A DNA stretch of 64,000 nucleotides from Pseudonocardia phyllosphaerae. GTDB lineage: Bacteria > Actinomycetota > Actinomycetes > Mycobacteriales > Pseudonocardiaceae. The stretch covers positions 62,001-126,000 of the forward strand of contig NZ_JBKGXS010000004.1 in NCBI RefSeq assembly GCF_046546475.1, given 5' to 3'. The notes beneath the pieces were generated by a model. The model was given only the letters and a program-made list of their open reading frames with translations. It was not told where the DNA came from and ran no database searches. Of the stretch, positions 52,688 to 60,962 are shown piece after piece (the stretch's first letter is position 1; each line of letters opens with the position of its first letter). Made by a program: the position numbers and the translations under genes.

Positions 52688-53785
52688 TCACGTACCTCCG
52701 ACGCGCACCGCGGACAGCAACGCAGCCAGATCGTCGGGGTGCAGCCGCGCTGCCGCATCCGTCGCGCCACCGGCGCCCCGCAGCTCCGCCAGCTCGGCCC
52801 GCGCCGCGTCCCGTTCCCGGCGCAGCCTCTCCTCGTGGTTCCGCAGGTCCTCGTGCGCCGCCCGCAGTTCGACCGCCTCGGTCCGGGCCGCGTCCCGTGC
52901 CTCCCGCAGCTCGTCGGCGTCGGCGCGGGCGACCTCGAGCCGGTCGCGCAGGTCCGCGGTGTCGGACCGTGCCGCGTCCAGCCGTCGCCGTAGGTCGGTG
53001 ACCTCGGCGCGGGCGGTGTCGCGTTCGGTCTCGCGTTCCGCGGATCGCTCCTGCGCCGCATCCCGCTCCCGTTCCAGTCCCGTGGCCCGCTCGCGTGCGG
53101 CGTCCCGCTCGTAGGCCACCTGCTGGGACTCCCGCTGCGCGTCCTCCCGGTCCCGCGCCGCCTGCTCGCGGGTGGCCGCCGCGTCCTGACGCGCCGTGTC
53201 GGCGTCGGCGACGGCGCGGTCCCGGGCGGCGACGGCGTCCTCGGCCTGCTGCCGGGCCGCGCCGAGCGCCTCGGTCGCCTCCAGTGCGGCGACGGCGGAC
53301 TCCTCGGCACGGGTGACGGCCTCGGCGCGTTCACGACGCGCGTCGGCCGCGGCCGTCTCGGCCTCGCGGGTGCGGCGCAGGGCGTCGTCGCGGGCGGCCT
53401 GGGCGGCCTGGCGGGCCTGGTCGCTCTCCGCGGCCCGGGTGCGGGCCTGCTCGGTCGCGGTGACGGCCTCGGCCTGGACCTCGTCGAGACGGCGCTGCAC
53501 GACCTCCAGTGCCGCGGCCAGCTCCCCGACCGGACCGGTGACGGCCGTGACCTGCTCGCGCAGCCGGTCGGCGTCGAGGGCGAACGCGCCGGCGCCGCCG
53601 TCGAGCCCGAGCGCCCCGAGTGCCTCACGTTCGGCGCGGGCCATCTGCGCGCACGTCCGCCCGCCCTCCCAGCGCGTGTCCTTGCAGAACGAGCGCGGTC
53701 GCCCGCCCTGCGGGCCCGGTGGCGGGAGCTCGGCGCGGCAGCGGCTGTATCCGCAGCGTACGACGGTGTCGGTCACGCCGATCAT
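52688..53785 (-). CDS. coiled-coil protein with an N-terminal Cys4 (zinc-finger-like) motif
   Basis: A 365-residue protein. The first 45 residues hold CGYSRC (Cys11, Cys16), GRPRSFCKD (Cys34) and a further Cys45: a C-x4-C-x17-C-x10-C pattern with basic residues that could bind zinc and DNA. Residues ~75-340 form an unbroken, strongly charged Ala/Glu/Arg coiled coil; the end is short and globular. The GRPRxFC element is familiar in actinobacterial coiled-coil proteins of unknown role, loosely like plasmid KfrA-type proteins. Function unknown; a DNA-organising role is speculation. AT-rich inverted repeats lie upstream. Confidence 0.75.
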   Translation of the reverse strand: MIGVTDTVVRCGYSRCRAELPPPGPQGGRPRSFCKDTRWEGGRTCAQMARAEREALGALGLDGGAGAFALDADRLREQVTAVTGPVGELAAALEVVQRRLDEVQAEAVTATEQARTRAAESDQARQAAQAARDDALRRTREAETAAADARRERAEAVTRAEESAVAALEATEALGAARQQAEDAVAARDRAVADADTARQDAAATREQAARDREDAQRESQQVAYERDAARERATGLERERDAAQERSAERETERDTARAEVTDLRRRLDAARSDTADLRDRLEVARADADELREARDAARTEAVELRAAHEDLRNHEERLRRERDAARAELAELRGAGGATDAAARLHPDDLAALLSAVRVGGT

Positions 53786-53800
53786 GGTATCAGTTCCGCC

Positions 53801-53836
53801 GTTTCATACTTGATTACCAGTATTGGGTTCTGAAAC
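53801..53836. promoter_or_regulatory. nested AT-rich inverted repeats upstream of the Cys4 coiled-coil gene
   Basis: GTTTCA (53801) pairs exactly with TGAAAC (53831-53836); inside, ATACT (53806) pairs with AGTAT (53819-53823). This ~80-bp patch is the most AT-rich stretch of the last 20 kb and lies between divergent genes, so it may be an operator or a transferred remnant. Confidence 0.5.
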
Positions 53837-53993
53837 CGGGTCTCTGCACCAACGGAACCATCGTTTCGTAGGTGCACGTAGGCGCAGGCCACCGGAAAGC
53901 TGGGAAGGCGGCGTCGCCGCTCGCTGGAGCGCAGAAGCCGCGCATCACAGAATCCGCATGCGTCGCCCCGCCCGGCGCGACACGATCACCCCG

Positions 53994-54073
53994 TGCCCAC
54001 CTACGTCCGACCCACCGACTTCCAGCCCCTGCGCGAGCTGCCCGACGGCTGGGCTGCATGGCCGACCCGATGA
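53994..54073 (+). CDS. short upstream reading frame coupled to the PLP enzyme gene
   Basis: A 26-residue frame opens at GTG 53994 (VPTYVRPTDFQPLRELPDGW...), with a CACGAT hexamer 6 nt before it, and ends in a TGA that overlaps the next ATG (ATGA at 54070). The peptide has normal codon bias and ordinary residues, so it may be a leader peptide or the last trace of a deleted gene. Only the overlap supports translation. Confidence 0.35.
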
Positions 54074-55290
54074 CCCCGCGCCGGATCACGCTGCAGGACA
54101 AGTCCTTCCCCGCCTCGGCGGTCGGCCGTGACATCACCGGCCTGCGCCTGCCCCTGGCGGAGTTCTCGACGCCGCTGTTCGTCATCGACGGCCCGGCGCT
54201 GGCTCACAACCTGGCCACGTTCGCGGCGTGGACGGCGCGGCGCGGCCTGGAACTGATGCCGCACGGCAAGACGACGATGGCGCCGGTGCTGTGGCGACGT
54301 CAGCTCGACGCGGGCGCCACCGGCATCACGGTCGCGACCGGCTGGCAGGCCGACGTCGCCCTGCGCGCCGGGGTGCCGACCGTGCAGCTGGCGAACATGT
54401 GCACCGACCCGCGCCTGCTGCGCCGGCTCGCCGCGCACCTGGTCGAGCACCCCGAGCAGGAGCTGGTCTGCTGGGCGGACTCGGTCGCCGTCGTCGACCG
54501 GATGGAGCAGGCACTACCCGGCGACGCACGGCTCGGGGTGCTCGTCGAGCTCGGCGCCGAGGGCGCCCGGGGTGGCGCCCGCACCGAACACGACGCCGTG
54601 GCCGTCGCCGAACGCGTCGCGGCCTCCCCCGTGCTGGCGCTGCACGGCGTCGCCGGCTACGAGGGCCCCCTGGCCCACGACCGTTCCCCGGACGCCGTGG
54701 GCGCGGTCCGCGCCTGGTGCGACCGCCTCGCCGCTCTCGTCGAGCGGGTCCGGCCGCTGGTCGGCGGGACGCCGTGGATCAGCGCGGGCGGCAGCGCGTT
54801 CTTCGAGATCGTCGCCGAGAGCCTGGCGCAGGTCCCGGACGTGCGCGCGATCCTGCGGTCCGGCGCGTACCTCGTGCACGACAGCGGCTTCTACTCGAGC
54901 GTCTCCCCGCTCGACGGATCCCGGCTCGCCCCCGGCGAGGAGCCGCTGCGCCCGGCGATGTTCACCCTCGCCCGGGTCGTGTCCCAGCCGGAGCCGGGCC
55001 TGGCGCTGCTCGACGCGGGCAAGCGCGATGTCCCGTTCGACGAGGGACTGCCGGTGCCGCTCACCGTCGCCGACGACCTGGGCGGCGCCGAGCGCCCGAT
55101 CACGGCCGAGATCACCGCGCTGAACGACCAGCATGCGTACCTGCGCTGGGCCGGACCGGCGCCGGTCGCCGTCGGTGACGTCGTGCGCCTCGGGCTCTCG
55201 CATCCCTGCACGGCGTTCGACAAGTGGCGCCTGGTTCCGGTCGTCGACGCCGACGGCGCGGTCACCGAGGCGGTCGAGACGTTCTTCTGA
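54070..55290 (+). CDS. D-amino-acid deaminase/aldolase-type PLP enzyme (fold III)
   Basis: A 406-residue alanine-racemase-like enzyme of the D-serine dehydratase/D-threonine aldolase group. The PLP lysine is Lys67 in LMPHGKTTMAPVLWRRQLDAGATG; VLVELGAEGARGGAR and HGVAGYEGPL follow, and the C-terminal domain ends with SHPCTAFDKWRLVPVVD, where His and Cys bind zinc in this family. It probably eliminates or cleaves a D-amino acid to a keto acid. I chose ATG 54070, whose ATGA overlap couples it to a short upstream frame; another ATG lies 12 nt earlier. Confidence 0.83.
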   Translation: MTPRRITLQDKSFPASAVGRDITGLRLPLAEFSTPLFVIDGPALAHNLATFAAWTARRGLELMPHGKTTMAPVLWRRQLDAGATGITVATGWQADVALRAGVPTVQLANMCTDPRLLRRLAAHLVEHPEQELVCWADSVAVVDRMEQALPGDARLGVLVELGAEGARGGARTEHDAVAVAERVAASPVLALHGVAGYEGPLAHDRSPDAVGAVRAWCDRLAALVERVRPLVGGTPWISAGGSAFFEIVAESLAQVPDVRAILRSGAYLVHDSGFYSSVSPLDGSRLAPGEEPLRPAMFTLARVVSQPEPGLALLDAGKRDVPFDEGLPVPLTVADDLGGAERPITAEITALNDQHAYLRWAGPAPVAVGDVVRLGLSHPCTAFDKWRLVPVVDADGAVTEAVETFF

Positions 55291-55405
55291 CCCAGCACGT
55301 GTGACCGGTGCCACTCCGTTGTCGGCTTGAGTGTGCCGCGACGTCCGGGTGTCTCGTCGGTGACACCGCAGGACAGGCGGCGCACCCACGACACAGGAGA
55401 CACCG

Positions 55406-57343
55406 ATGACCACCGCACCCCAGGACACCCGCCCCGACCTGATCCCGGTCGAGACGTTCTTCGCCGACCCCGACGTCTCCAGCGCCTCGATCTCCCCGGA
55501 CGGCACCCGCCTCGCCTACATCGCCCCCGCTCCGGGCGGCGGACGGCGCAACGTCTGGGTCCGCGGGATCGACGAGACCCACGACGACGCCGTCCAGGTC
55601 ACCCACGACACCCGCCGCGGAGTCTCCCGGTACCACTGGACCGACGACCCCCGCTGGCTGCTCTACCTGCAGGACACCGACGGCAACGAGGACTGGCACG
55701 TGCACCGCGTCGACCTCGACGCTCCCGGCGAGCCCGCCGTCGATCTCACTCCGATGGAGCGCGGGTCGCGGGTGTTCGGCATCGAGCGGCTGCCCGCCCG
55801 TCCCGGCACGGTGCTGGTCACCATGAACCCGGACCCGATGTCGCTGGACGTGTACCGGCTCGACATCGCCACCGGCGAGCTCACCCCGCATCTCGAGCAG
55901 ACCGAGCCGACGGCGACGACGCTGTTCGACCGGGCCGGGACGCCCGCGTTCCAGAGCGTCTACACCGACGACGGCGCGATCGAGTTCTCCGCGATCGACT
56001 CCGGCAGTGGTGAACGCCGCCTGCTGCGCCGGGTCAGCGGTGCCGAGTACCCGGTCGGCGTCTACCCGCAGCTCCTCACCGCCGACGGCGCCGGCCTGCT
56101 GGTCGGCACCTATCCCGACGACCCGGCCGACGGCGACGACCTCCGCCTGGTCCGGATCGACCACGCCACCGGCGCCGAGACCGTCGTCGCCGCCGTCGAC
56201 GGGCACAGCCTGGACACCGTCGGGATGCTGGCTCCGGGCGTGCTGCCGCCGCCCGTGCTCACCGACCAGGCCGGGAACCCGCTGGCGGCCAGGTTCGTCG
56301 CCGACCGCCCGCACGTCGAGGTGATCGACCCCGGCTTCGCCCCTGTGTACGAGCGCCTCGCCACCCTCTCCGACGGCGTGCTGGGTACCCTGAGCTGCGA
56401 CGACGCCGGACGCCGCTGGGTCGCGACCTTCACCCACGACCGGGACCCGGGCGTCACCTGGCTCTACGACCACGAGACCGGCGAGGCCCGCGAGCTGTTC
56501 CGGCCCTACCCCGACCGCGACCCCGCCGACATGGCGCCGATGACCCCGGTGTCCTTCCCGGCCCGCGACGGGCTGCCGCTGCACGCCTTCCTGACCCTGC
56601 CGGTCGGGGTCGAGCCGCGGAACCTGCCACTGGTGCTGGTCGTGCACGGCGGCCCGTGGGCGCATGACGTCTGGGGGTACTGCCCGGACGCGCAGTTCCT
56701 CGCCAACCGCGGCCACGCCGTCCTGCAGGTGAACTTCCGCGGTTCCACCGGCTACGGCCGCCGGCACGTCACCGCCGCGATCGGTGAGCTCGCCGGTGCC
56801 ATGCACGACGACCTGCTCGACGCCGTCGACTGGGCGGTCGCGCAGGGCTACGCCGACCCGGACCGCGTCGGGATCTTCGGCGGCTCCTACGGCGGCTACG
56901 CCGCGCTGGTGGGCGTGACGGTCACCCCGGACCGGTTCGCCGCGGCCGTCGACTACTGCGGCATCTCCGACCTGGCGAACTTCCTGCGCACCCTGCCGCC
57001 GTTCACCCGGCCTTACAACGCCGGTGGCTGGTTCAGCTACGCAGGCGACCCGGAGATCCCGGAGCAGGAGGCCGACATGCTCGCCCGCTCGCCGATCACG
57101 ATGAGCGACCGGATCCGCACCCCGCTGCTCGTCGCGCAGGGCGCCAACGACGTCCGGGTGGTGCAGGCCGAGTCGGACAACATCGTCGCCTCGCTGCGCG
57201 AGCGCGGGGTGCCGGTGGAGTACCTCGTCGCCGACGACGAGGGGCACGGTTTCGCCAACCCGGAGAACCAGGTGCGCCTCTACCGCGCCGTCGAGCGGCA
57301 CTTCGCCACCCATCTCGGCGGCCGTTCCTCCGAACGGGCCTGA
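55406..57343 (+). CDS. S9 family prolyl oligopeptidase-like peptidase
   Basis: A 645-residue peptidase: an N-terminal beta-propeller (residues ~25-380; SASISPDGTRLAYIAP, YHWTDDPRWLLYLQDTDGNED) caps a C-terminal alpha/beta-hydrolase. The catalytic triad is Ser494 (GGSYGGY), Asp582 (GANDVRV) and His614 (DEGHGF). No signal peptide, so it acts in the cytoplasm on short peptides, as acylaminoacyl-peptidases do. An AGGAG ribosome site precedes the ATG. It stands alone between the PLP enzyme and the DUF485-actP pair. Confidence 0.92.
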   Translation: MTTAPQDTRPDLIPVETFFADPDVSSASISPDGTRLAYIAPAPGGGRRNVWVRGIDETHDDAVQVTHDTRRGVSRYHWTDDPRWLLYLQDTDGNEDWHVHRVDLDAPGEPAVDLTPMERGSRVFGIERLPARPGTVLVTMNPDPMSLDVYRLDIATGELTPHLEQTEPTATTLFDRAGTPAFQSVYTDDGAIEFSAIDSGSGERRLLRRVSGAEYPVGVYPQLLTADGAGLLVGTYPDDPADGDDLRLVRIDHATGAETVVAAVDGHSLDTVGMLAPGVLPPPVLTDQAGNPLAARFVADRPHVEVIDPGFAPVYERLATLSDGVLGTLSCDDAGRRWVATFTHDRDPGVTWLYDHETGEARELFRPYPDRDPADMAPMTPVSFPARDGLPLHAFLTLPVGVEPRNLPLVLVVHGGPWAHDVWGYCPDAQFLANRGHAVLQVNFRGSTGYGRRHVTAAIGELAGAMHDDLLDAVDWAVAQGYADPDRVGIFGGSYGGYAALVGVTVTPDRFAAAVDYCGISDLANFLRTLPPFTRPYNAGGWFSYAGDPEIPEQEADMLARSPITMSDRIRTPLLVAQGANDVRVVQAESDNIVASLRERGVPVEYLVADDEGHGFANPENQVRLYRAVERHFATHLGGRSSERA

Positions 57344-57552
57344 CCGCTGCCCCGCAGGGGAGACATTCCGGACGAGACACCCTCGGAAACCGCCGCCCGG
57401 ACGGGGTCGGATGCATCGCTGTGCAGCGGAGTTGCTACCGTCCGAAGCCGTCGACCTGCACGCCGCGCGGCTCCCCGCGCCCCGTGTGAGCCGCTCCCGC
57501 ACACGCTCGACACGAGCGCGAGGACCGATCAGCGACACCGAGGTGCAAACAC

Positions 57553-58140
57553 ATGACCGGAGACGACGCCGAGGCTCGGGACGTTCTCCCGAGGCGGCCC
57601 CGCCGGGCCGAGGGCGGGTCGTCCATGTTCACCCCGGCCGGCACGACCTGGGGCGACGACGAGACCCGTCCGATCAGCGACACGCCGTTCGCCGGACGGC
57701 GGGCGCTGCGCTCACCGGGCGGGGCCGTCGGCGCTCACCGGGCCGCCGGGGAGGCCGCACCCGCGCCGGGGATGATCACTCACGGTGACGAGTACACGGA
57801 CACCGTGAACGCCGTCTTCGACGACCCGCGCTTCCGCGAGCTGCGGTCGCGGGTGCGCCGGTTCGCCTTCGTCGGCACCGCGGTGTTCCTCGGCTGGTAC
57901 GGCGTGTTCGTCGTCCTCGCCGCGTTCTTCCCCGACGTCATGGGCACGCCGGTCTTCGACTCGATCAACGTCGGGATGCTGCTGGGCATCGCCCAGTTCG
58001 TCTCGACCCTGCTGATCGTCTGGGCCTACAACCGGTTCAGCACCGCCGAGGTCGACCCGCGCGTCGAGGAGCTGCGCGAGGCGCACGCCGCGCGGCCCGC
58101 CGAGCCCGCCCCGGTGCACGACGACATGTGGAGCGTCTGA
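57553..58140 (+). CDS. DUF485 membrane protein with a long N-terminal extension
   Basis: A 195-residue protein. The DUF485 domain covers residues ~83-165 (FDDPRFRELRSRVRRFAFVGTAVFLGWYGVFVVLAAF, then a second helix FVSTLLIVWAYNRFS). The first ~80 residues are a polar Pro/Gly/Arg-rich extension not found in the short (~100-residue) family members. DUF485 proteins are companions of ActP-type acetate symporters. Its TGA shares a base with the actP ATG (TGATG), tying the two translations together. GAGGTG lies 8 nt before the ATG. Confidence 0.88.
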   Translation: MTGDDAEARDVLPRRPRRAEGGSSMFTPAGTTWGDDETRPISDTPFAGRRALRSPGGAVGAHRAAGEAAPAPGMITHGDEYTDTVNAVFDDPRFRELRSRVRRFAFVGTAVFLGWYGVFVVLAAFFPDVMGTPVFDSINVGMLLGIAQFVSTLLIVWAYNRFSTAEVDPRVEELREAHAARPAEPAPVHDDMWSV

Positions 58141-59717
58141 TGAACAGCAGCGTCGGGAACCCGATCGTCAACCTGGTCGTCTTCGGCGTCTTCGTCGCAC
58201 TCACGCTCGGCCTGGTCTACCGGGTCAGCCACCGCAACCACACCCCCGACGACTACTACGCCGCGGGCGGCGGCTTCTCGGGCGCCCAGAACGGCGTCGC
58301 GATGTCCGGCGACTTCCTCTCCGCGGCGTCGTTCCTCGGCATCTCGGGCGCGATCGCGGTCTACGGCTTCGACGGCTTCGTCTACTCGGTGTCCTGGGTG
58401 GTGGCCTGGCTGGTCGCGCTGCTGCTCGTCGGCGAGGGCATGCGCAACACCGGCCGCTTCACCATGGGCGACGTCATGGCCTACCGGCTGCGCCAGACCC
58501 CGGTCCGCGCCGCCGCGGCCACGTCGACGCTGATGATCTCGCTGGTCTACATGATCGCGCAGATGGCCGGTGCCGGTTCCGTCGTCGCGCTGCTGCTCGG
58601 GGTGCGCTCCGCGGGCGGCGAGTCGCTGGTGATCATCGCGGTCGGCGTCGTGATGATGCTGTACGTGCTGCTCGGGGGCATGCGCGGCACCACATGGGTG
58701 CAGATCATCAAGGCGATCGCGCTGCTCGCGTCGGTCGCCCTGCTCGCGATCTTCGTACTCGGCCGGTTCGGGCTGAGCCTGGCCGGGCTGCTCGACCATG
58801 CCGTCGATCAGAGCCCGCACGGTGCCTCGATCCTGGAACCGGGCCGCTGGTACCGCGGTCCCACCGCCCGCCTGGACTTCCTGTCCCTGGGCCTGGCGCT
58901 GGTGCTGGGCATCTCCAGCCTCCCGCACGTGCTCATGCGCTTCTTCACCGTGCCGAACGCGCAGGAGGCCCGCCGCTCGGTGACCTGGTGCTCGTGGCTG
59001 ATGGTCGGTTTCTACCTGTGCATCCTGGTCGTCGGCTTCGGCGCCGCCGCGGTACTCGGGCCCGAGGAGATCCTCGGTGCCCCCGGTGGCGCCAACGCCG
59101 CCGCGCCGCTGCTGGCCTACCGGGTCGGCGGGACGGCTGCGCTGGGCGTCGTCTCGGCCGTCGCGTTCGCGACGATCCTGGCCGTCGTCGCCGGTCTGAC
59201 GCTGACGGCGTCGGCGTCATTCGCGCACGACGTGTACGCCAACATCATCCGCCGCGGCCACGCCGAGCCGAAGCAGGAGATCAAGGTCGCCCGCGGCACC
59301 GCGATGGGCATCGGCGCGCTGGCGATCGCCGGTGGTGTGGTCGCCCGTGACCTCAACGTCGCGTTCCTTGTGTCGCTGGCGCTGGCCATCGCCGCCTCGG
59401 CGAACCTGCCGACGATCGTGCTGGCGCTGTTCTGGCGGCGCTTCTCCACCCAGGGCGCGCTGTGGAGCATCTACACCGGCCTGGGGTCCTGCGTCGTGCT
59501 GATCGCGTCGTCGACGACGGTCACCGGCGCACCGGACGCGCTCTTCCCCGGCGTCGACATCGCGTGGTTCCCGCTGACGAACCCGGCGATCGTCACGGTC
59601 CCGCTGTCGTTCGCGGCCGCGATCGCCGGCACGCTGCTGGACAAGACGCCGGTCGACCCGGTGAAGACCAAGGAGATGGAGGTGCGGGCGCTGACCGGCA
59701 TCGGCCCCCGCCTCTGA
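58140..59717 (+). CDS. actP: cation/acetate symporter (ActP-type, SSS family)
   Basis: A 525-residue sodium:solute symporter with about 13 helices. YRVSHRNHTPDDYYAAGGGFSGAQNGVAMSGDFLSAASFLG is the ActP signature; LPHVLMRFFTVPNAQEARRSV is another conserved loop. It takes up acetate and other short monocarboxylates. ATG 58140 overlaps the DUF485 stop, which fixes the start. Together with DUF485 it forms an operon closed by a strong hairpin at 59763. Acetate versus pyruvate/glycolate preference cannot be judged. Confidence 0.9.
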   Translation: MNSSVGNPIVNLVVFGVFVALTLGLVYRVSHRNHTPDDYYAAGGGFSGAQNGVAMSGDFLSAASFLGISGAIAVYGFDGFVYSVSWVVAWLVALLLVGEGMRNTGRFTMGDVMAYRLRQTPVRAAAATSTLMISLVYMIAQMAGAGSVVALLLGVRSAGGESLVIIAVGVVMMLYVLLGGMRGTTWVQIIKAIALLASVALLAIFVLGRFGLSLAGLLDHAVDQSPHGASILEPGRWYRGPTARLDFLSLGLALVLGISSLPHVLMRFFTVPNAQEARRSVTWCSWLMVGFYLCILVVGFGAAAVLGPEEILGAPGGANAAAPLLAYRVGGTAALGVVSAVAFATILAVVAGLTLTASASFAHDVYANIIRRGHAEPKQEIKVARGTAMGIGALAIAGGVVARDLNVAFLVSLALAIAASANLPTIVLALFWRRFSTQGALWSIYTGLGSCVVLIASSTTVTGAPDALFPGVDIAWFPLTNPAIVTVPLSFAAAIAGTLLDKTPVDPVKTKEMEVRALTGIGPRL

Positions 59718-59762
59718 CCATCCCGCGAGGCTCTCGCGAACCCGGAAATCCCAGCGCACACC

Positions 59763-59792
59763 CGGTCGGCCGTGCCCGCGCACGGCCGACCG
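59763..59792 (+). terminator. terminator of the DUF485-actP operon
   Basis: CGGTCGGCCGTGC and its exact complement form a 13-bp stem with a 4-nt loop, 45 bp after the actP stop. A smaller hairpin (CGCGAG/CTCGCG, 59724-59738) lies just after the stop. Confidence 0.75.
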
Positions 59793-59797
59793 CAGGA

Positions 59798-59827
59798 TTG
59801 ACCCGCCGACCCCGGCCGCCCTAGATT
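59798..59827 (+). promoter_or_regulatory. promoter of the 59.9-kb LLM oxidoreductase gene
   Basis: TTGACC (59798-59803), an 18-bp spacer and TAGATT (59822-59827) form a good sigma-70-type promoter immediately after the actP terminator. Transcription would start near 59834, leaving a leader of about 70 nt with a GAGGGAG ribosome site at 59895. Confidence 0.65.
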
Positions 59828-59906
59828 CGACGGCCCGGCCCACCGGCGTTCGCGACATCCCGCCAGACGCGGAGCCCCGGGCGCACCGCCCCACGAGGGA
59901 GCCACC

Positions 59907-60935
59907 CTGTCCGCGATCCCGCTGTCGTGCCTGGACCTGTGCCCCGTCGGTCCCGGGGGGACGGCCGCCGACGTCGTCGCGGACAGCGTCACCATGGCCC
60001 GGCACGCGGAGTCGCTCGGGCTGCTGCGCTACTGGGTCGCCGAGCACCACCTGACCCCGGGGCTGGGCTCGACCAGCCCGATGCTGCTGCTCGCCCACCT
60101 CGCCGGGCGCACCGGCCGGATCCGGCTCGGGGTCGCCGCCACGCTCGTGTCCTACCACCCGCCGCTGCGCCTCGCCGAGGACGCGATGCTGCTGTCCGCG
60201 GCCTGCGGCGGACGCGCCGACCTCGGCCTGGGCCGGACGGTCGCCGCCCGGGCTCCCGGGACCGCCACCGGCGACGAGGACCGCCCGCAGGTCGAGGCGG
60301 CGCTGCTCGAACGCGGCCTGGGCAGCTACAGCGGCCGCTGCGACCAGCTGCTGCGGCTGCTGGCCGGCAAGGAACCGGGAATCGACGGCGGCCCGGTGCA
60401 GCTGCTCGACGGTGTCCCGCCGCAGATCTGGATACACGCGGGCGGGGCCGGGGAGAGCGCGACCTACGCCGCGCGGCACGGCCTGCCGCTGGGCCTGGCC
60501 TACTTCGCCCGCCCGACGAGCGTGCTCGAGGCCGTCGACGAGTACCGGGAGCAGTTCGTACCCGGCGTCCGGGACCGGCCGCACGTCGCCGTCGCGGTCT
60601 CCGCGCTGGCCGCCCCCACCGCGGCCGAGGCCGACGACCTCGCCGCAGGCTACGACGTCTGGCTGCGCGGCCTGGTCCTCGACCGCGGACCGGCGTACTA
60701 CCCGTCCGCCGACGAGCGCGCCGCGCTGCCGCAGCTGACCGCGGACGAGCTGCTCCGGCTGGAGGACCGGCTCCGTACCCGGGTGGTGGGCGAGCCGGAG
60801 GCGGTCGCGGAACGGCTCGCCGCCGTCGTCGAGGCGCTCGAGGCGGACGAGCTGGTGATCGAGACGATGACACCCGCCCTGGCCGACCGGATGCGGTCGT
60901 TCGAGCTGCTCGCCCGGGCGTGGTCACGGCTCTGA
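59907..60935 (+). CDS. LLM-class flavin-dependent oxidoreductase with an apparent CTG start
   Basis: A 342-residue luciferase-like enzyme. The conserved N-terminus (LSAIPLSCLDLCPVGPGGTA, then MARHAESLGLLRYWVAEHH and SPMLLLAHLAGRTGRIRLG) begins upstream of the first ATG at 59994. In that frame no ATG, GTG or TTG occurs back to an in-frame stop at 59799; a CTG at 59907 has GAGGGAG five nt upstream, so CTG is the best start. The family acts on alkanals, sulfonates or unknown substrates with FMNH2. It is driven by its own promoter. Confidence 0.8.
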   Translation: MSAIPLSCLDLCPVGPGGTAADVVADSVTMARHAESLGLLRYWVAEHHLTPGLGSTSPMLLLAHLAGRTGRIRLGVAATLVSYHPPLRLAEDAMLLSAACGGRADLGLGRTVAARAPGTATGDEDRPQVEAALLERGLGSYSGRCDQLLRLLAGKEPGIDGGPVQLLDGVPPQIWIHAGGAGESATYAARHGLPLGLAYFARPTSVLEAVDEYREQFVPGVRDRPHVAVAVSALAAPTAAEADDLAAGYDVWLRGLVLDRGPAYYPSADERAALPQLTADELLRLEDRLRTRVVGEPEAVAERLAAVVEALEADELVIETMTPALADRMRSFELLARAWSRL

Positions 60936-60951
60936 CCCGTTGCCGGTCTCC

Positions 60952-60957
60952 TACGAT
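60952..60957 (+). promoter_or_regulatory. leaderless -10 element of the recombinase gene
   Basis: TACGAT lies 5 nt before GTG 60963 (8 nt before the next ATG), in the 27-bp gap after the LLM gene. Confidence 0.45.
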
Positions 60958-60962
60958 CGGCG

